DNA of 13,356 nucleotides from an uncultured Ruminococcus sp. (lineage in GTDB: Bacteria; Bacillota; Clostridia; Lachnospirales; Lachnospiraceae), in the NCBI GenBank assembly GCA_900553885.1, contig USFD01000086.1:1-13356 (forward strand), read 5' to 3'. The notes below the pieces were generated by a model, which saw only the letters and a program-made list of their open reading frames with translations, ran no database searches and was not told the origin of the DNA. Made by a program: the position numbers and the translations under genes. Each line of letters starts with the position of its first letter. Position 1 is the stretch's first letter. Shown piece after piece: positions 1 through 6,632 of this stretch.

Positions 1-38
1 GCCGTGATAATCAGGATTCCCCCTACCAGTTTCTGCAC
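1..38 (-). CDS. spoIIIAB: Stage III sporulation protein AB, N-terminal fragment (start only)
   Basis: Only the first 12 codons are in the window. On the minus strand a GTG codon (positions 38-36), preceded by GGGGGAG at a 6-nt spacing, opens a frame reading MQKLVGGILIIT. It overlaps the last 16 nt of spoIIIAA in another frame. SpoIIIAB proteins begin with a short hydrophobic helix of this kind (a Leu-Gly core followed by Ile/Leu residues), and spoIIIAB directly follows spoIIIAA in the spoIIIAA-AH operon of spore formers. SpoIIIAB belongs to the mother-cell-to-forespore channel complex. The overlap suggests translational coupling. The call rests on gene order, ribosome binding site and the hydrophobic start; the fragment is too short for a family assignment by itself. 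Confidence 0.6.
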   Translation of the reverse strand, partial: MQKLVGGILIIT

Positions 39-964
39 AGCACACTCCCCCGCTCATCATAAATTCCCCGGATTTCGCCCGGATGTTTTCCATTTCCCAG
101 CACGACATATCTTTCAAACATCCGACGCCGGATCAGTTCTCCCAGAACCGGTTTTCTGGAGGCCTCTTCCATATCCAGTCCATGAACACTTGCAATCAGT
201 TTGCACCCGCACTGCATAGCATACTCTATGGCATGAATATCCTCGCTTGTACCGATTTCATCCACTGCAATAACCTGAGGCGCCATAGAACGGATCAGCA
301 TAATCATCCCCTCTGCTTTCGGGCAGCAGTCCAGGATATCCGTCCGGGTTCCCAGATCATTCTGGGCAATGCCCAGGTAACATCCTCCGAGTTCAGAGCG
401 CTCGTCGACCACACCTACAGAGCTTCCTTTTACATATTGATTTCCATCCGAAATCTGCCGGATCAGATCACGGATAAGCGTCGTTTTTCCGCAGCGGGGC
501 GGAGAAATAATCAACGTGTGGCAAACCTGCATATTTTTTGTAATATATGGCAGCAGGCCATCTGCACAGCCGATCATTTCATGTGACATTCTGATATTAA
601 CAGAGGAGATATGCTGGATATTTTTTACCTTTTCCTTTTCCACAATCACCTTTCCCGACACTCCGACTCTGTGCCCTCCTTCCACTGTCAGAAATCCCTG
701 TCTTAATTCGTTCTCATATGCATAAAGGGAGTAATGGCTGATATATTCCATTGTCTCCCTTATTTCTTCTTTCGTCGTAATATGCTGTCTGTTTTCTGCA
801 GGAAGAACCCGCTCCTGATTCCTGTAAATCACCATCAGAGGTTTCCCCGCCCGAAGCCGGATCTCCTGCAGATCATCAAAATCCGGAACGTCCTCTTCCA
901 CAACCCTGCGAACACTCTTGGCAAGGATATTTAAAATCTGTGATTTTCTGTTCTGTCTCTCCAT
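23..964 (-). CDS. spoIIIAA: Stage III sporulation protein AA (SpoIIIAA), AAA+-type ATPase
   Basis: Cytoplasmic ATPase of the SpoIIIA-SpoIIQ channel that links mother cell and forespore during engulfment and sustains late forespore gene expression. The 313-aa product is of normal family length. Walker A is PPRCGKTT at about residues 155-162. A VVDERSELGG segment follows at 185-194 and a Walker-B-like VIAVDEIG at 231-238, as in secretion-type ATPases. I start at the ATG at 964 because AGAGGTGG lies 5 nt upstream. A start 21 nt further upstream (985) would fall inside the predicted -10 element and lacks a ribosome binding site. A sigma-E-like promoter lies just upstream, so mother-cell-specific expression is likely. 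spoIIIAB begins inside its 3' end. The upstream neighbour rarA is unrelated in function and is separated by a terminator-bearing inverted repeat. Confidence 0.95.
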   Translation of the reverse strand: MERQNRKSQILNILAKSVRRVVEEDVPDFDDLQEIRLRAGKPLMVIYRNQERVLPAENRQHITTKEEIRETMEYISHYSLYAYENELRQGFLTVEGGHRVGVSGKVIVEKEKVKNIQHISSVNIRMSHEMIGCADGLLPYITKNMQVCHTLIISPPRCGKTTLIRDLIRQISDGNQYVKGSSVGVVDERSELGGCYLGIAQNDLGTRTDILDCCPKAEGMIMLIRSMAPQVIAVDEIGTSEDIHAIEYAMQCGCKLIASVHGLDMEEASRKPVLGELIRRRMFERYVVLGNGKHPGEIRGIYDERGSVLCRNW

Positions 965-983
965 CTTGTCCACCTCTTTACAC

Positions 984-1011
984 AATATATGAACAGAATC
1001 AGAAAATATGC
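984..1011 (-). promoter_or_regulatory. Candidate sigma-E promoter of the spoIIIA operon
   Basis: On the minus strand GCATATT (1011-1005) and CATATATT (991-984) are separated by 13 nt. They fit the Bacillus sigma-E consensus (-35 KMATATT, -10 CATAYANT; usual spacing about 14). The predicted transcript would begin around 977, directly before the AGAGGTGG ribosome binding site, giving a very short leader. The spoIIIA operon is sigma-E dependent in Bacillus subtilis, which supports the match. Nothing here was tested experimentally. Confidence 0.5.
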
Positions 1012-1099
1012 GGGAAACTGGAAAATCGGATTTGCCGAAGGGAACTTCTGTTTTGGGAAAACGGGAATAATCAGGAATTTCTCACGGCTGGAATACACA

Positions 1100-1302
1100 G
1101 GAGACGCGGGGTGCGGGAACCTGGTGACTTGGAGGAATTGTTAGAAAAAACAAGGGCCTCAGGAGCTGATGTTAGAGTCAGAGATGAAATTGTCTGAACG
1201 AAGCGAGTTTTTCATCTCTGGCTCTGTTTTTAATCAGCTCCTGCGGCCCTTATTTTTTCTTCAATTCCGAAACGGAGGCAGGTTCCCGCATCCCGCGTCT
1301 CC
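1100..1302. repeat. Long composite inverted repeat (about 200 nt, three nested stems)
   Basis: The whole segment folds back on itself. The outer arms 1100-1123 and 1279-1302 form 24 consecutive pairs with one G-T wobble. After an unpaired stretch, GGAATTG (1134-1140) pairs with 1262-1268. A middle stem, AAGGGCC-t-CAGGAGCTGAT (1152-1170), pairs with 1233-1251 with one mismatch. An inner stem, 1174-1189 with 1210-1225, has 16 pairs including one wobble. The loop carries TGAACGAAGCGAG. The element lies between the 3' end of rarA and the spoIIIAA promoter. No transposase or clear target-site duplication is visible. It may be a MITE-like or REP-like element or a structured RNA; its mobility is inference. 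Confidence 0.75.
1145..1256. terminator. Bidirectional intrinsic terminator core inside the inverted repeat (ends the rarA transcript)
   Basis: The middle stem of the inverted repeat (AAGGGCC / GGCCCTT plus CAGGAGCTGAT / ATCAGCTCCTG) is flanked by six A residues (1145-1150) on the left and six T residues (1252-1257) on the right. Read on either strand, a GC-rich stem is therefore followed by a T6 run, the layout of a Rho-independent terminator. rarA ends at 1357 on the minus strand, so this is the most likely end of its transcript. It would also insulate spoIIIAA from rarA readthrough. The loop is unusually long because it contains another hairpin. Confidence 0.6.
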
Positions 1303-1356
1303 GTCCCATTCTATCCAGAAAATTCTGCATATTTTCCTGCATTTCTTAATCTAAGT

Positions 1357-2685
1357 TCATTTCAGCAAATCCGAATTTTCCCGGAACGCTTTGATCTCCC
1401 GCAGTCTCTGTGCAGTCTTTTTTTCTTCTCCTTCTTCTGTCGGGTGATAGTATGTGCGGTCTTTCAGACTGTCGGGCATACACTGCATGTGTGTCAGTTT
1501 TTTCTCTGTATCATGAGCGTATTCATATCCTTTTCCATATCCCAGCTCTTTCATAAGGCTGGTGGGTGCATTGCGGATCTGCATGGGCACCGGCTCCGCA
1601 CGAAGAGTCCGCACATCCTTTTTGCATGTTTCGCATGCAGTATACAATGCATTTGACTTAGGAGCCATAGAAAGATATACGACCGCGTGAGTCAGATGGA
1701 CGTCGCACTCCGGCATGCCCAGGAAATGGCAGGCCTGGTATGCGGCTACTGCCACCTGGAGCGCCTGGCTGTCCGCCATTCCTACATCCTCGCTGGCAAA
1801 TCGGATCAGCCGTCTTGCAATATAAAGGGGATTTTCCCCGCCCTCAAGCATCCGCAGCATCCAGTAGATAGCAGCATCCGGATCACTGTTGCGCATAGAT
1901 TTATGGAGAGCGGAGATAAGGTTATAATGCTCTTCTCCGTTCTTATCATACAAAAGAGACTTCCTGCTGATGCACTGTTCCAGAGTTTCCGGAGCAACCG
2001 TTATGCCTTCCGCACTGATTTCACCGTTGAGCACAGCCATTTCCAGCGTATTTAACGCAGTACGGGCATCTCCGTTTGCAAAGGCAGCAATCGCCCGGAT
2101 ACTTCCGTCAGAAATCTTCACATTCTGCCCGCCGAAGCCTTTCGGACTTTCCAACGCATTGTGAAGCAGTTTTACAAGATCCTTCTCCTCCAGCGCTTTC
2201 AGCACAAAAACTCTGCAGCGGGAAAGAAGAGCTGCGTTGATTTCGAAAGACGGATTTTCTGTTGTCGCTCCGATCAGAATAATGCTTCCCCGCTCCACAA
2301 ACGGCAGGAAAGCGTCCTGCTGTGCCTTATTAAACCGATGGATCTCATCCACAAAAAGTACTGTGCGCATCCCGGCTCTCCTGCTCTGCTCCGCCTGCTT
2401 CATTACCTCTTTAATTTCTTTGATACCGCTTGTAACGGCACTGAAATTGATAAACTCCGACCGGGTCCGGCCCGCAATAATACTGGCAAGAGTCGTCTTG
2501 CCCACACCGGGCGGTCCCCAGAAGATCATAGAGGAGATATGATCCTGCTCTATCAGCTGCCGCAGAATCTTCCCTTTGCCAAGGAGGTGCTCCTGGCCCA
2601 CAAACTCATCCAGCGTGTCCGGCCGGACTCTGCTGGCCAGCGGAGTCATTGTTCTGTTATTTCCAAATAATGTCATCTGTTCCAT
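1357..2685 (-). CDS. rarA: Replication-associated recombination protein A (RarA/MgsA), AAA+ ATPase
   Basis: A clamp-loader-like AAA+ ATPase (E. coli RarA/MgsA, B. subtilis YrvN, eukaryotic WRNIP1) that acts at stalled replication forks and in recombination. The 442-aa length is normal. Walker A GPPGVGKTT is at residues 57-65. Walker B LFVDEIHRFNK (110-120) is followed by a sensor-like segment, IGATTENPSFEINAALLSRC. The C-terminal half is the MgsA-type tetramerisation region. The ATG at 2685 has GGAGGG six nt upstream; a second ATG nine nt downstream is less well placed. The gene begins 24 nt after the nucleotidyltransferase gene, and no promoter is evident between them, so the two are likely co-transcribed. 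A LexA-like box at the shared promoter suggests induction by DNA damage (inference). Confidence 0.96.
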   Translation of the reverse strand: MEQMTLFGNNRTMTPLASRVRPDTLDEFVGQEHLLGKGKILRQLIEQDHISSMIFWGPPGVGKTTLASIIAGRTRSEFINFSAVTSGIKEIKEVMKQAEQSRRAGMRTVLFVDEIHRFNKAQQDAFLPFVERGSIILIGATTENPSFEINAALLSRCRVFVLKALEEKDLVKLLHNALESPKGFGGQNVKISDGSIRAIAAFANGDARTALNTLEMAVLNGEISAEGITVAPETLEQCISRKSLLYDKNGEEHYNLISALHKSMRNSDPDAAIYWMLRMLEGGENPLYIARRLIRFASEDVGMADSQALQVAVAAYQACHFLGMPECDVHLTHAVVYLSMAPKSNALYTACETCKKDVRTLRAEPVPMQIRNAPTSLMKELGYGKGYEYAHDTEKKLTHMQCMPDSLKDRTYYHPTEEGEEKKTAQRLREIKAFRENSDLLK

Positions 2686-2709
2686 TATCAGCCCTCCAGA
2701 TCTGATGCT

Positions 2710-3963
2710 CTACTCTGTTCTGTCTGTGCCTGCCGGCCGGAGCCTTCTGTCCTCATCCAGTCCCAGATCCCTGTAATCTTCCGGCAGGAACCGATGATAC
2801 GTAATATGGCATCCCTCTTCTTTAAAGCAGTACAGATAATCGTCACCGCCCCCGGCAAACCGTATCAGATAATCGAATTCGCCATTGTTCATCTTCTGAA
2901 AACAGACATGATCCGAATACCGGCAAAACAGATTCCGGATCTCTTCCATTGTGCAGCCGTGGCTGCTGACTGCTTTCACCAGTTCCACGATAAACTCGTT
3001 CTCCTCCATCCTGCTGTGGACATACTCTGCTCCTTCCTGAGGAATCCGGAAACAGAACCTGTTACCGTCAGCAGAAATCTTTATCTCTCCCAGTCTTTTG
3101 CCTGCAAAAGCCGGAAACTCTTTCAGCAGGTTTTTCATCCCCTCTGCATCATAGGTCCCGGAGAAAAAATGATTCAGAGAGCTTAAAGGATAATAGAGCC
3201 GTATATTCTCTTTTCTGTATCCCAGCTTTGCCTGCTGTTCTTTCACTACATCTGTAATATTTCTTTCCAGCCTTTCGAATCCCTGCCCGGGAGAAATCCT
3301 GTCGGAAGATATGTTTATGATCTGAGCTTTTGCCCATTCAAACAGAACTCCGGACATTTCTCTGAACCTTACTTTACCCCCCTGTTTCAGCTCCATTGCA
3401 GTCCTGACAACTTCTCTGTCCCGGTCATCCACATCCTCTGCCAGATCGCTGTGACGTTTTACATAGACTCCTGTTCTTTTAAACCAGGAGGCCTGAATAA
3501 CAAACACAGCTGCTTTGTACAGGCTTTTCAAAATCTCTTCTTCCTTTTCATACAGCATGTTGTGAACGCAGCCGTGATATATGTTACAGGCGCCGGTTCT
3601 TACGGCCCGTTCCACCGCCGTCTTGTCCAGCAGCGGAACCAGCTCGTCCAGACTGCCTTTGAGCGGTTCTGTATCATAATAAAACTGGAACAGATCTGCC
3701 GGTTCCCAGCTTAACAGTTCTTCCTTTCCGGAAAGGAAACCACAGATCAGCTCCCTGTCCGGAAGTGTATCCAGCATTTCATTATAAGCTTCAATATCTT
3801 CCGGAGAGAGTATATCCAGTATCACAACAAGATCAATGTCACTGCATTCTCCGGCCTCTCCCCTGCCGCGGCTTCCCTGCAGTCCGGCAAACCATATCCG
3901 GCTGCCGAATTTCTGCTCAAGTACTTTCAAAAAATTATCCGTCCACGCATGAATCTCGATCAT
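2710..3963 (-). CDS. Nucleotidyltransferase-domain protein fused to a DUF3877-like C-terminal domain
   Basis: A 417-aa protein of unknown role. Residues 25-50 carry the minimal nucleotidyltransferase signature GSRGRGEAGECSDIDL, with G30-S31 and the metal-binding aspartates D42 and D44; this family transfers nucleotide groups to small molecules, proteins or nucleic acids. Residues about 105-215 look helical, as in aminoglycoside-type nucleotidyltransferases. Residues about 229-400 (LGYRKENIRLYYPLSSLNHF ... GCHITYHRFLPEDY) resemble the uncharacterised DUF3877 proteins of Lachnospiraceae, which I recall as separate proteins of about 170-190 aa; this recognition is from memory. I start at the ATG at 3963, with AGGAG six nt upstream. 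A GTG in frame at 3981 would lie upstream of that ribosome binding site and add only six residues. First gene of a probable two-gene unit with rarA. The substrate cannot be told from sequence. Confidence 0.75.
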   Translation of the reverse strand: MIEIHAWTDNFLKVLEQKFGSRIWFAGLQGSRGRGEAGECSDIDLVVILDILSPEDIEAYNEMLDTLPDRELICGFLSGKEELLSWEPADLFQFYYDTEPLKGSLDELVPLLDKTAVERAVRTGACNIYHGCVHNMLYEKEEEILKSLYKAAVFVIQASWFKRTGVYVKRHSDLAEDVDDRDREVVRTAMELKQGGKVRFREMSGVLFEWAKAQIINISSDRISPGQGFERLERNITDVVKEQQAKLGYRKENIRLYYPLSSLNHFFSGTYDAEGMKNLLKEFPAFAGKRLGEIKISADGNRFCFRIPQEGAEYVHSRMEENEFIVELVKAVSSHGCTMEEIRNLFCRYSDHVCFQKMNNGEFDYLIRFAGGGDDYLYCFKEEGCHITYHRFLPEDYRDLGLDEDRRLRPAGTDRTE

Positions 3964-4035
3964 ACCCGTCTCCTTTTCCACTGATGGAATCTTTCTTTTT
4001 GTTTCAATTTTTATCCTTCCGTCTGCTCTCAGTAA

Positions 4036-4064
4036 ATCATATCACGGAATAGACTGCCGAACAA
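4036..4064 (-). promoter_or_regulatory. Predicted promoter of the nucleotidyltransferase-rarA unit
   Basis: On the minus strand TTGTTC (4064-4059) and TATGAT (4041-4036) are separated by exactly 17 nt. The -10 is preceded by TGA, making an extended -10 (TGn) element. The start of transcription would be near 4029, leaving a leader of about 65 nt before the ATG at 3963. The -35 is weak (3/6), which suits a regulated promoter. Confidence 0.55.
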
Positions 4065-4071
4065 GTGTTTG
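4058..4071. promoter_or_regulatory. Candidate LexA (SOS) operator overlapping the -35 element
   Basis: CGAACAAGTGTTTG matches the Gram-positive LexA/DinR box (CGAAC-N4-GTTCG; published degenerate form CGAACRNRYGTTYC) with GAAC-N4-GTTT as core. It covers the predicted -35 hexamer at 4059-4064, so bound repressor would block RNA polymerase. The downstream gene rarA has a DNA-repair role, which fits. One core base (T instead of C) departs from the ideal palindrome. Confidence 0.4.
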
Positions 4072-4131
4072 TTTTTATAACTGGTCTTTTTCCGATGAAA
4101 TACTGTCCGGGAAATGCAGACTTCAGAAATC

Positions 4132-4200
4132 AAAAAAGCTTCCGGAATATATAACCATGAATAAAGCATCTCTGCGTTACGAAATATATCCCGGAAACTT
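4132..4200 (-). terminator. Rho-independent terminator of pnp
   Basis: Downstream of the pnp stop codon on the minus strand, AAG-TTTCCGG-GATATAT (4200-4184) pairs with ATATATTCCGGAAGCTT (4152-4136). There are two mismatches and a loop of about 31 nt. A run of six T (4137-4132) follows. The loop is longer than usual, so efficiency is uncertain. The next minus-strand unit has its own promoter 70 nt further on. Confidence 0.6.
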
Positions 4201-4247
4201 CTATAATACTAATCTGCTATATTTTTTTGAAATATAATTGAAATAAT

Positions 4248-6335
4248 TTATTCTGCCACATCGCGGATGCTGAAGCTGAATCTTCCCATCTTATCTTTGC
4301 CCAGACACACTGCTTTTACAACATCACCGATAGAGAGAACATCTTCCACTTTGTTTATCCTCTGCTTGGAGATCTTGGAAATGTGTACCAGACCTTCCTT
4401 GCCCGGAGCAAATTCAAGGAATGCACCAAAGTCCTTGATGCTGACTACCTTACCTTCAAAGACCTGGCCGGCCTCAAACTCCGTGACAATTGTGTGAATC
4501 ATTTTCGCAGCTTTGTCCATGCCTTCCTTCTCAGTACCGCAGATAGATACAAAGCCGTCATCCTCAATATCAATCTTTACGCCGGTCTGCTCAATAATAG
4601 CGTTGATTGTCTTGCCACGCTGTCCTACAACCTCGCCGATCTGCTGGGGATCAATCTGCATCTGAATGATCTTCGGAGCATAAGGTCCGACTTCCGGCCT
4701 TGGCTCGGCAATGGCTTTGCTCATTACCTCATCCATGATATAGGTTCTTGCCTTCTTTGTTGCAGCGATAGCTTCTTCGATAATCGGTCTGGTCAGGCCA
4801 TGGATCTTAATATCCATCTGAATGGCCGTGATTCCTTTGTGTGTACCGGCCACTTTAAAATCCATATCGCCAAAGAAGTCTTCCAGGCCCTGAATATCTG
4901 TCAGGACAAGATAATCATCATCTGTATCTCCGGTCACAAGACCTGCGGAAATACCAGCCACTGCAGACTTAATCGGTACACCTGCAGCCATCAGTGACAT
5001 ACTGGATGCACATACACTGGCCTGAGATGTAGAACCGTTGGACTCAAAGGTCTCGGATACCGTACGGATTGCATAAGGGAACTCTTTTTCATCCGGGAGC
5101 ACCGGAAGAAGGGCTCTCTCTGCCAGAGCGCCGTGACCGATTTCGCGGCGTCCCGGTCCTCTGGAAGGTCTTGTCTCTCCCACAGAATAGGACGGGAAAT
5201 TATAATGGTGCATATAACGCTTGGAAGTTTCTGATTCATCCAGGCCGTCCAGTCTCTGGGCCTCAGAGAGAGGAGCAAGCGTTGTAACCGTGCAGATCTG
5301 GGTCTGTCCTCTTGTAAACATGGCAGAACCGTGAACTCTCGGAATCAGGTCCACTTCTGCAGACAGAGGTCTGATCTGGTCAATTGCCCGTCCGTCCGGA
5401 CGTTTATGATCCTTTAAGATCATCTTTCTTACTGTTTTCTTCTGATACTGATATACGGCATCCCCGAGAACGTCAAGCCATTCTTCCTTGTCTGCAAACG
5501 CCTCTTCCAGCTTATCTGTAATTACACGGATATTTTCTTCTCTGGTCTGCTTGTCATCTGTAAATACCGCTTTTTCCATTTCTTCCGGAGGAACAATTTC
5601 TTTTATAGCATCAAAAAGTTCCTGCGGTACGGCGAAGCTTTCATACTCATGTTTTGGTTTTCCGCATTCCGCTACGATTGTATCAATAAAAGCAATTACC
5701 TTCTGGTTTACTTCATGTGCAGCAAAAATCGCATCAATCATCTGTGCCTCAGGAACTTCATTTGCCCCGGCCTCAATCATGATTACCTTTTCTCTTGTGG
5801 AAGCTACCGTCAGAGACAGATCTGACACTTCTCTCTGAGCTGATGTGGGATTGAATACAAACTCGCCGTCAACCAGACCTACCTGGGTTGTGGAAATCGG
5901 TCCGTCAAACGGGATATCTGAAATACTTACCGCAATTGCAGCACCCAGCATTGCCGTAAGTTCCGGACTGCAGTCCTGATCTACAGACATAACCAGATTT
6001 TCCAGTGTCACGTCATTTCTGTAATCTTTCGGGAAAAGCGGACGCATCGGGCGGTCGATTACGCGATCCGTAAGGATCGCATTTTCAGAAGCCTTTCCTT
6101 CTCTTTTGTTAAATCCGCCGGGAATTTTCCCTACTGCATACATTCTCTCATTATACTCTACACTTAAAGGGAAGAAATCAATTCCCTCCCTCGGTTTTTC
6201 GGATGCTGTTGCCGTACAGAGTACCGTTGTGTCTCCATAATGCATCAGCACTGCACCGTTCGCCTGTTTTGCCACTCTGTCAACATCGACTCTCAGAGTC
6301 CTGCCGGCCAGTTCCATTTCATATTTCTTGTACAT
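4248..6335 (-). CDS. pnp: Polyribonucleotide nucleotidyltransferase (PNPase)
   Basis: Phosphorolytic 3'-to-5' exoribonuclease for mRNA turnover, which can also add tails; a cytoplasmic homotrimer. The 695-aa product has the full family layout: first RNase PH-like domain (about 1-220), linker helices, second RNase PH-like domain (about 310-530) with the phosphate-binding GSTSQASVCASS and catalytic-site GLEDFFGDMDFKVAGT segments, a KH domain (about 556-622, IGEVVGQRGKTINAI) and an S1 domain (about 623-695). The start at 6335 is set by AAGGAG six nt upstream and by the MYKKYEMELAGR beginning; the longer frame to 6401 would start inside a leader hairpin. It has its own promoter and a 21-bp leader hairpin suggesting autoregulation. 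The usual upstream neighbour rpsO is separated from it by a divergent symporter gene. Confidence 0.98.
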   Translation of the reverse strand: MYKKYEMELAGRTLRVDVDRVAKQANGAVLMHYGDTTVLCTATASEKPREGIDFFPLSVEYNERMYAVGKIPGGFNKREGKASENAILTDRVIDRPMRPLFPKDYRNDVTLENLVMSVDQDCSPELTAMLGAAIAVSISDIPFDGPISTTQVGLVDGEFVFNPTSAQREVSDLSLTVASTREKVIMIEAGANEVPEAQMIDAIFAAHEVNQKVIAFIDTIVAECGKPKHEYESFAVPQELFDAIKEIVPPEEMEKAVFTDDKQTREENIRVITDKLEEAFADKEEWLDVLGDAVYQYQKKTVRKMILKDHKRPDGRAIDQIRPLSAEVDLIPRVHGSAMFTRGQTQICTVTTLAPLSEAQRLDGLDESETSKRYMHHYNFPSYSVGETRPSRGPGRREIGHGALAERALLPVLPDEKEFPYAIRTVSETFESNGSTSQASVCASSMSLMAAGVPIKSAVAGISAGLVTGDTDDDYLVLTDIQGLEDFFGDMDFKVAGTHKGITAIQMDIKIHGLTRPIIEEAIAATKKARTYIMDEVMSKAIAEPRPEVGPYAPKIIQMQIDPQQIGEVVGQRGKTINAIIEQTGVKIDIEDDGFVSICGTEKEGMDKAAKMIHTIVTEFEAGQVFEGKVVSIKDFGAFLEFAPGKEGLVHISKISKQRINKVEDVLSIGDVVKAVCLGKDKMGRFSFSIRDVAE

Positions 6336-6381
6336 GGTTTTCTCCTTTTTATTCTTTACATTTTCATATGGGCAGGAATCT

Positions 6382-6437
6382 CCGAAACTACTGAAAAACA
6401 TACTAGAAAAATATAATATGCTTTTCAGTGGTCTCGG
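6382..6437 (-). promoter_or_regulatory. Long leader hairpin in pnp mRNA, candidate RNase III/PNPase autoregulatory site
   Basis: In the minus-strand transcript, 6437-6417 pairs with 6402-6382 over 21 positions, with one C-A mismatch and two G-U wobbles, closing a 14-nt AU-rich loop. The hairpin starts about 22 nt after the predicted transcription start and ends 46 nt before the ATG. In E. coli a long leader stem-loop of pnp is cut by RNase III and then destabilised by PNPase, lowering its own synthesis. The arrangement here is analogous; the function is inferred. No T-run follows, so it is not an intrinsic terminator. Confidence 0.6.
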
Positions 6438-6465
6438 CTGTATTCATCTGCTCATAATCCTGTTT

Positions 6466-6494
6466 ATTATATCATATAGTATATAGATACGCAA
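6466..6494 (-). promoter_or_regulatory. Predicted pnp promoter
   Basis: On the minus strand TTGCGT (6494-6489), a 17-nt spacer and a perfect TATAAT (6471-6466), with TGA just before the -10 (extended -10). Predicted start of transcription is about 6459, giving a leader of about 125 nt that contains the hairpin at 6382-6437. Confidence 0.65.
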
Positions 6495-6526
6495 TTATAA
6501 TTTCAGAACAGATCGCCGGATTCTCC

Positions 6527-6555
6527 TGGACAAAGCCTGTGACTTACGGTATTAT
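6527..6555 (+). promoter_or_regulatory. Predicted promoter of the AGCS symporter gene
   Basis: TGGACA (6527-6532, 5/6 to the -35 consensus), a 17-nt spacer and TATTAT (6550-6555, 5/6 to the -10 consensus). Transcription would start near 6562. It diverges from the pnp promoter, with about 30 bp between the two -35 elements. Confidence 0.6.
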
Positions 6556-6571
6556 AAGAAAGCATTTCCAG

Positions 6572-6585
6572 CGGAAAATTTTCCG
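6572..6585. promoter_or_regulatory. Perfect 14-bp palindrome just after the symporter transcription start (candidate operator)
   Basis: CGGAAAATTTTCCG is an exact palindrome about 10 nt after the predicted start of transcription. Weaker outer symmetry continues on both sides (ATTTC ... GAAAT, CAG ... CTG). With almost no loop it is a poor RNA hairpin, so a binding site for a dimeric regulator is the better reading. The regulator is unknown. Confidence 0.4.
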
Positions 6586-6632
6586 TCTGCAGAAATATGC
6601 GAAAACAAAATCGGAAAGAGAGGATTTCTATT

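Noticed and set aside
940..1197. Plus-strand 85-codon frame crossing the spoIIIAA promoter and left repeat arm
   Set aside because: It overlaps the spoIIIAA start and promoter on the opposite strand, has low-complexity composition and no family resemblance.
1169..1354. Plus-strand 61-codon frame starting in the loop of the inverted repeat
   Set aside because: It lies within and across the repeat arms, has no ribosome binding site and no recognisable domain; it is best explained as a by-product of the repeat.
2161..2670. Plus-strand open frame (169 codons) opposite rarA
   Set aside because: It mirrors the well-supported rarA coding sequence; codon composition and content do not suggest a real protein.
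4383..4997. Long plus-strand open frame (204 codons) opposite pnp
   Set aside because: It is an antisense shadow of a conserved coding region, with no ribosome binding site or family match.
6336..6401. Upstream 22-codon extension of pnp
   Set aside because: The extended start codon sits inside the leader hairpin and has no ribosome binding site; the ATG at 6335 has AAGGAG and matches the family N-terminus.
6382..6437. pnp leader hairpin read as a transcription terminator or attenuator
   Set aside because: No T-run follows the stem in the direction of pnp transcription, and no competing antiterminator pairing was apparent.
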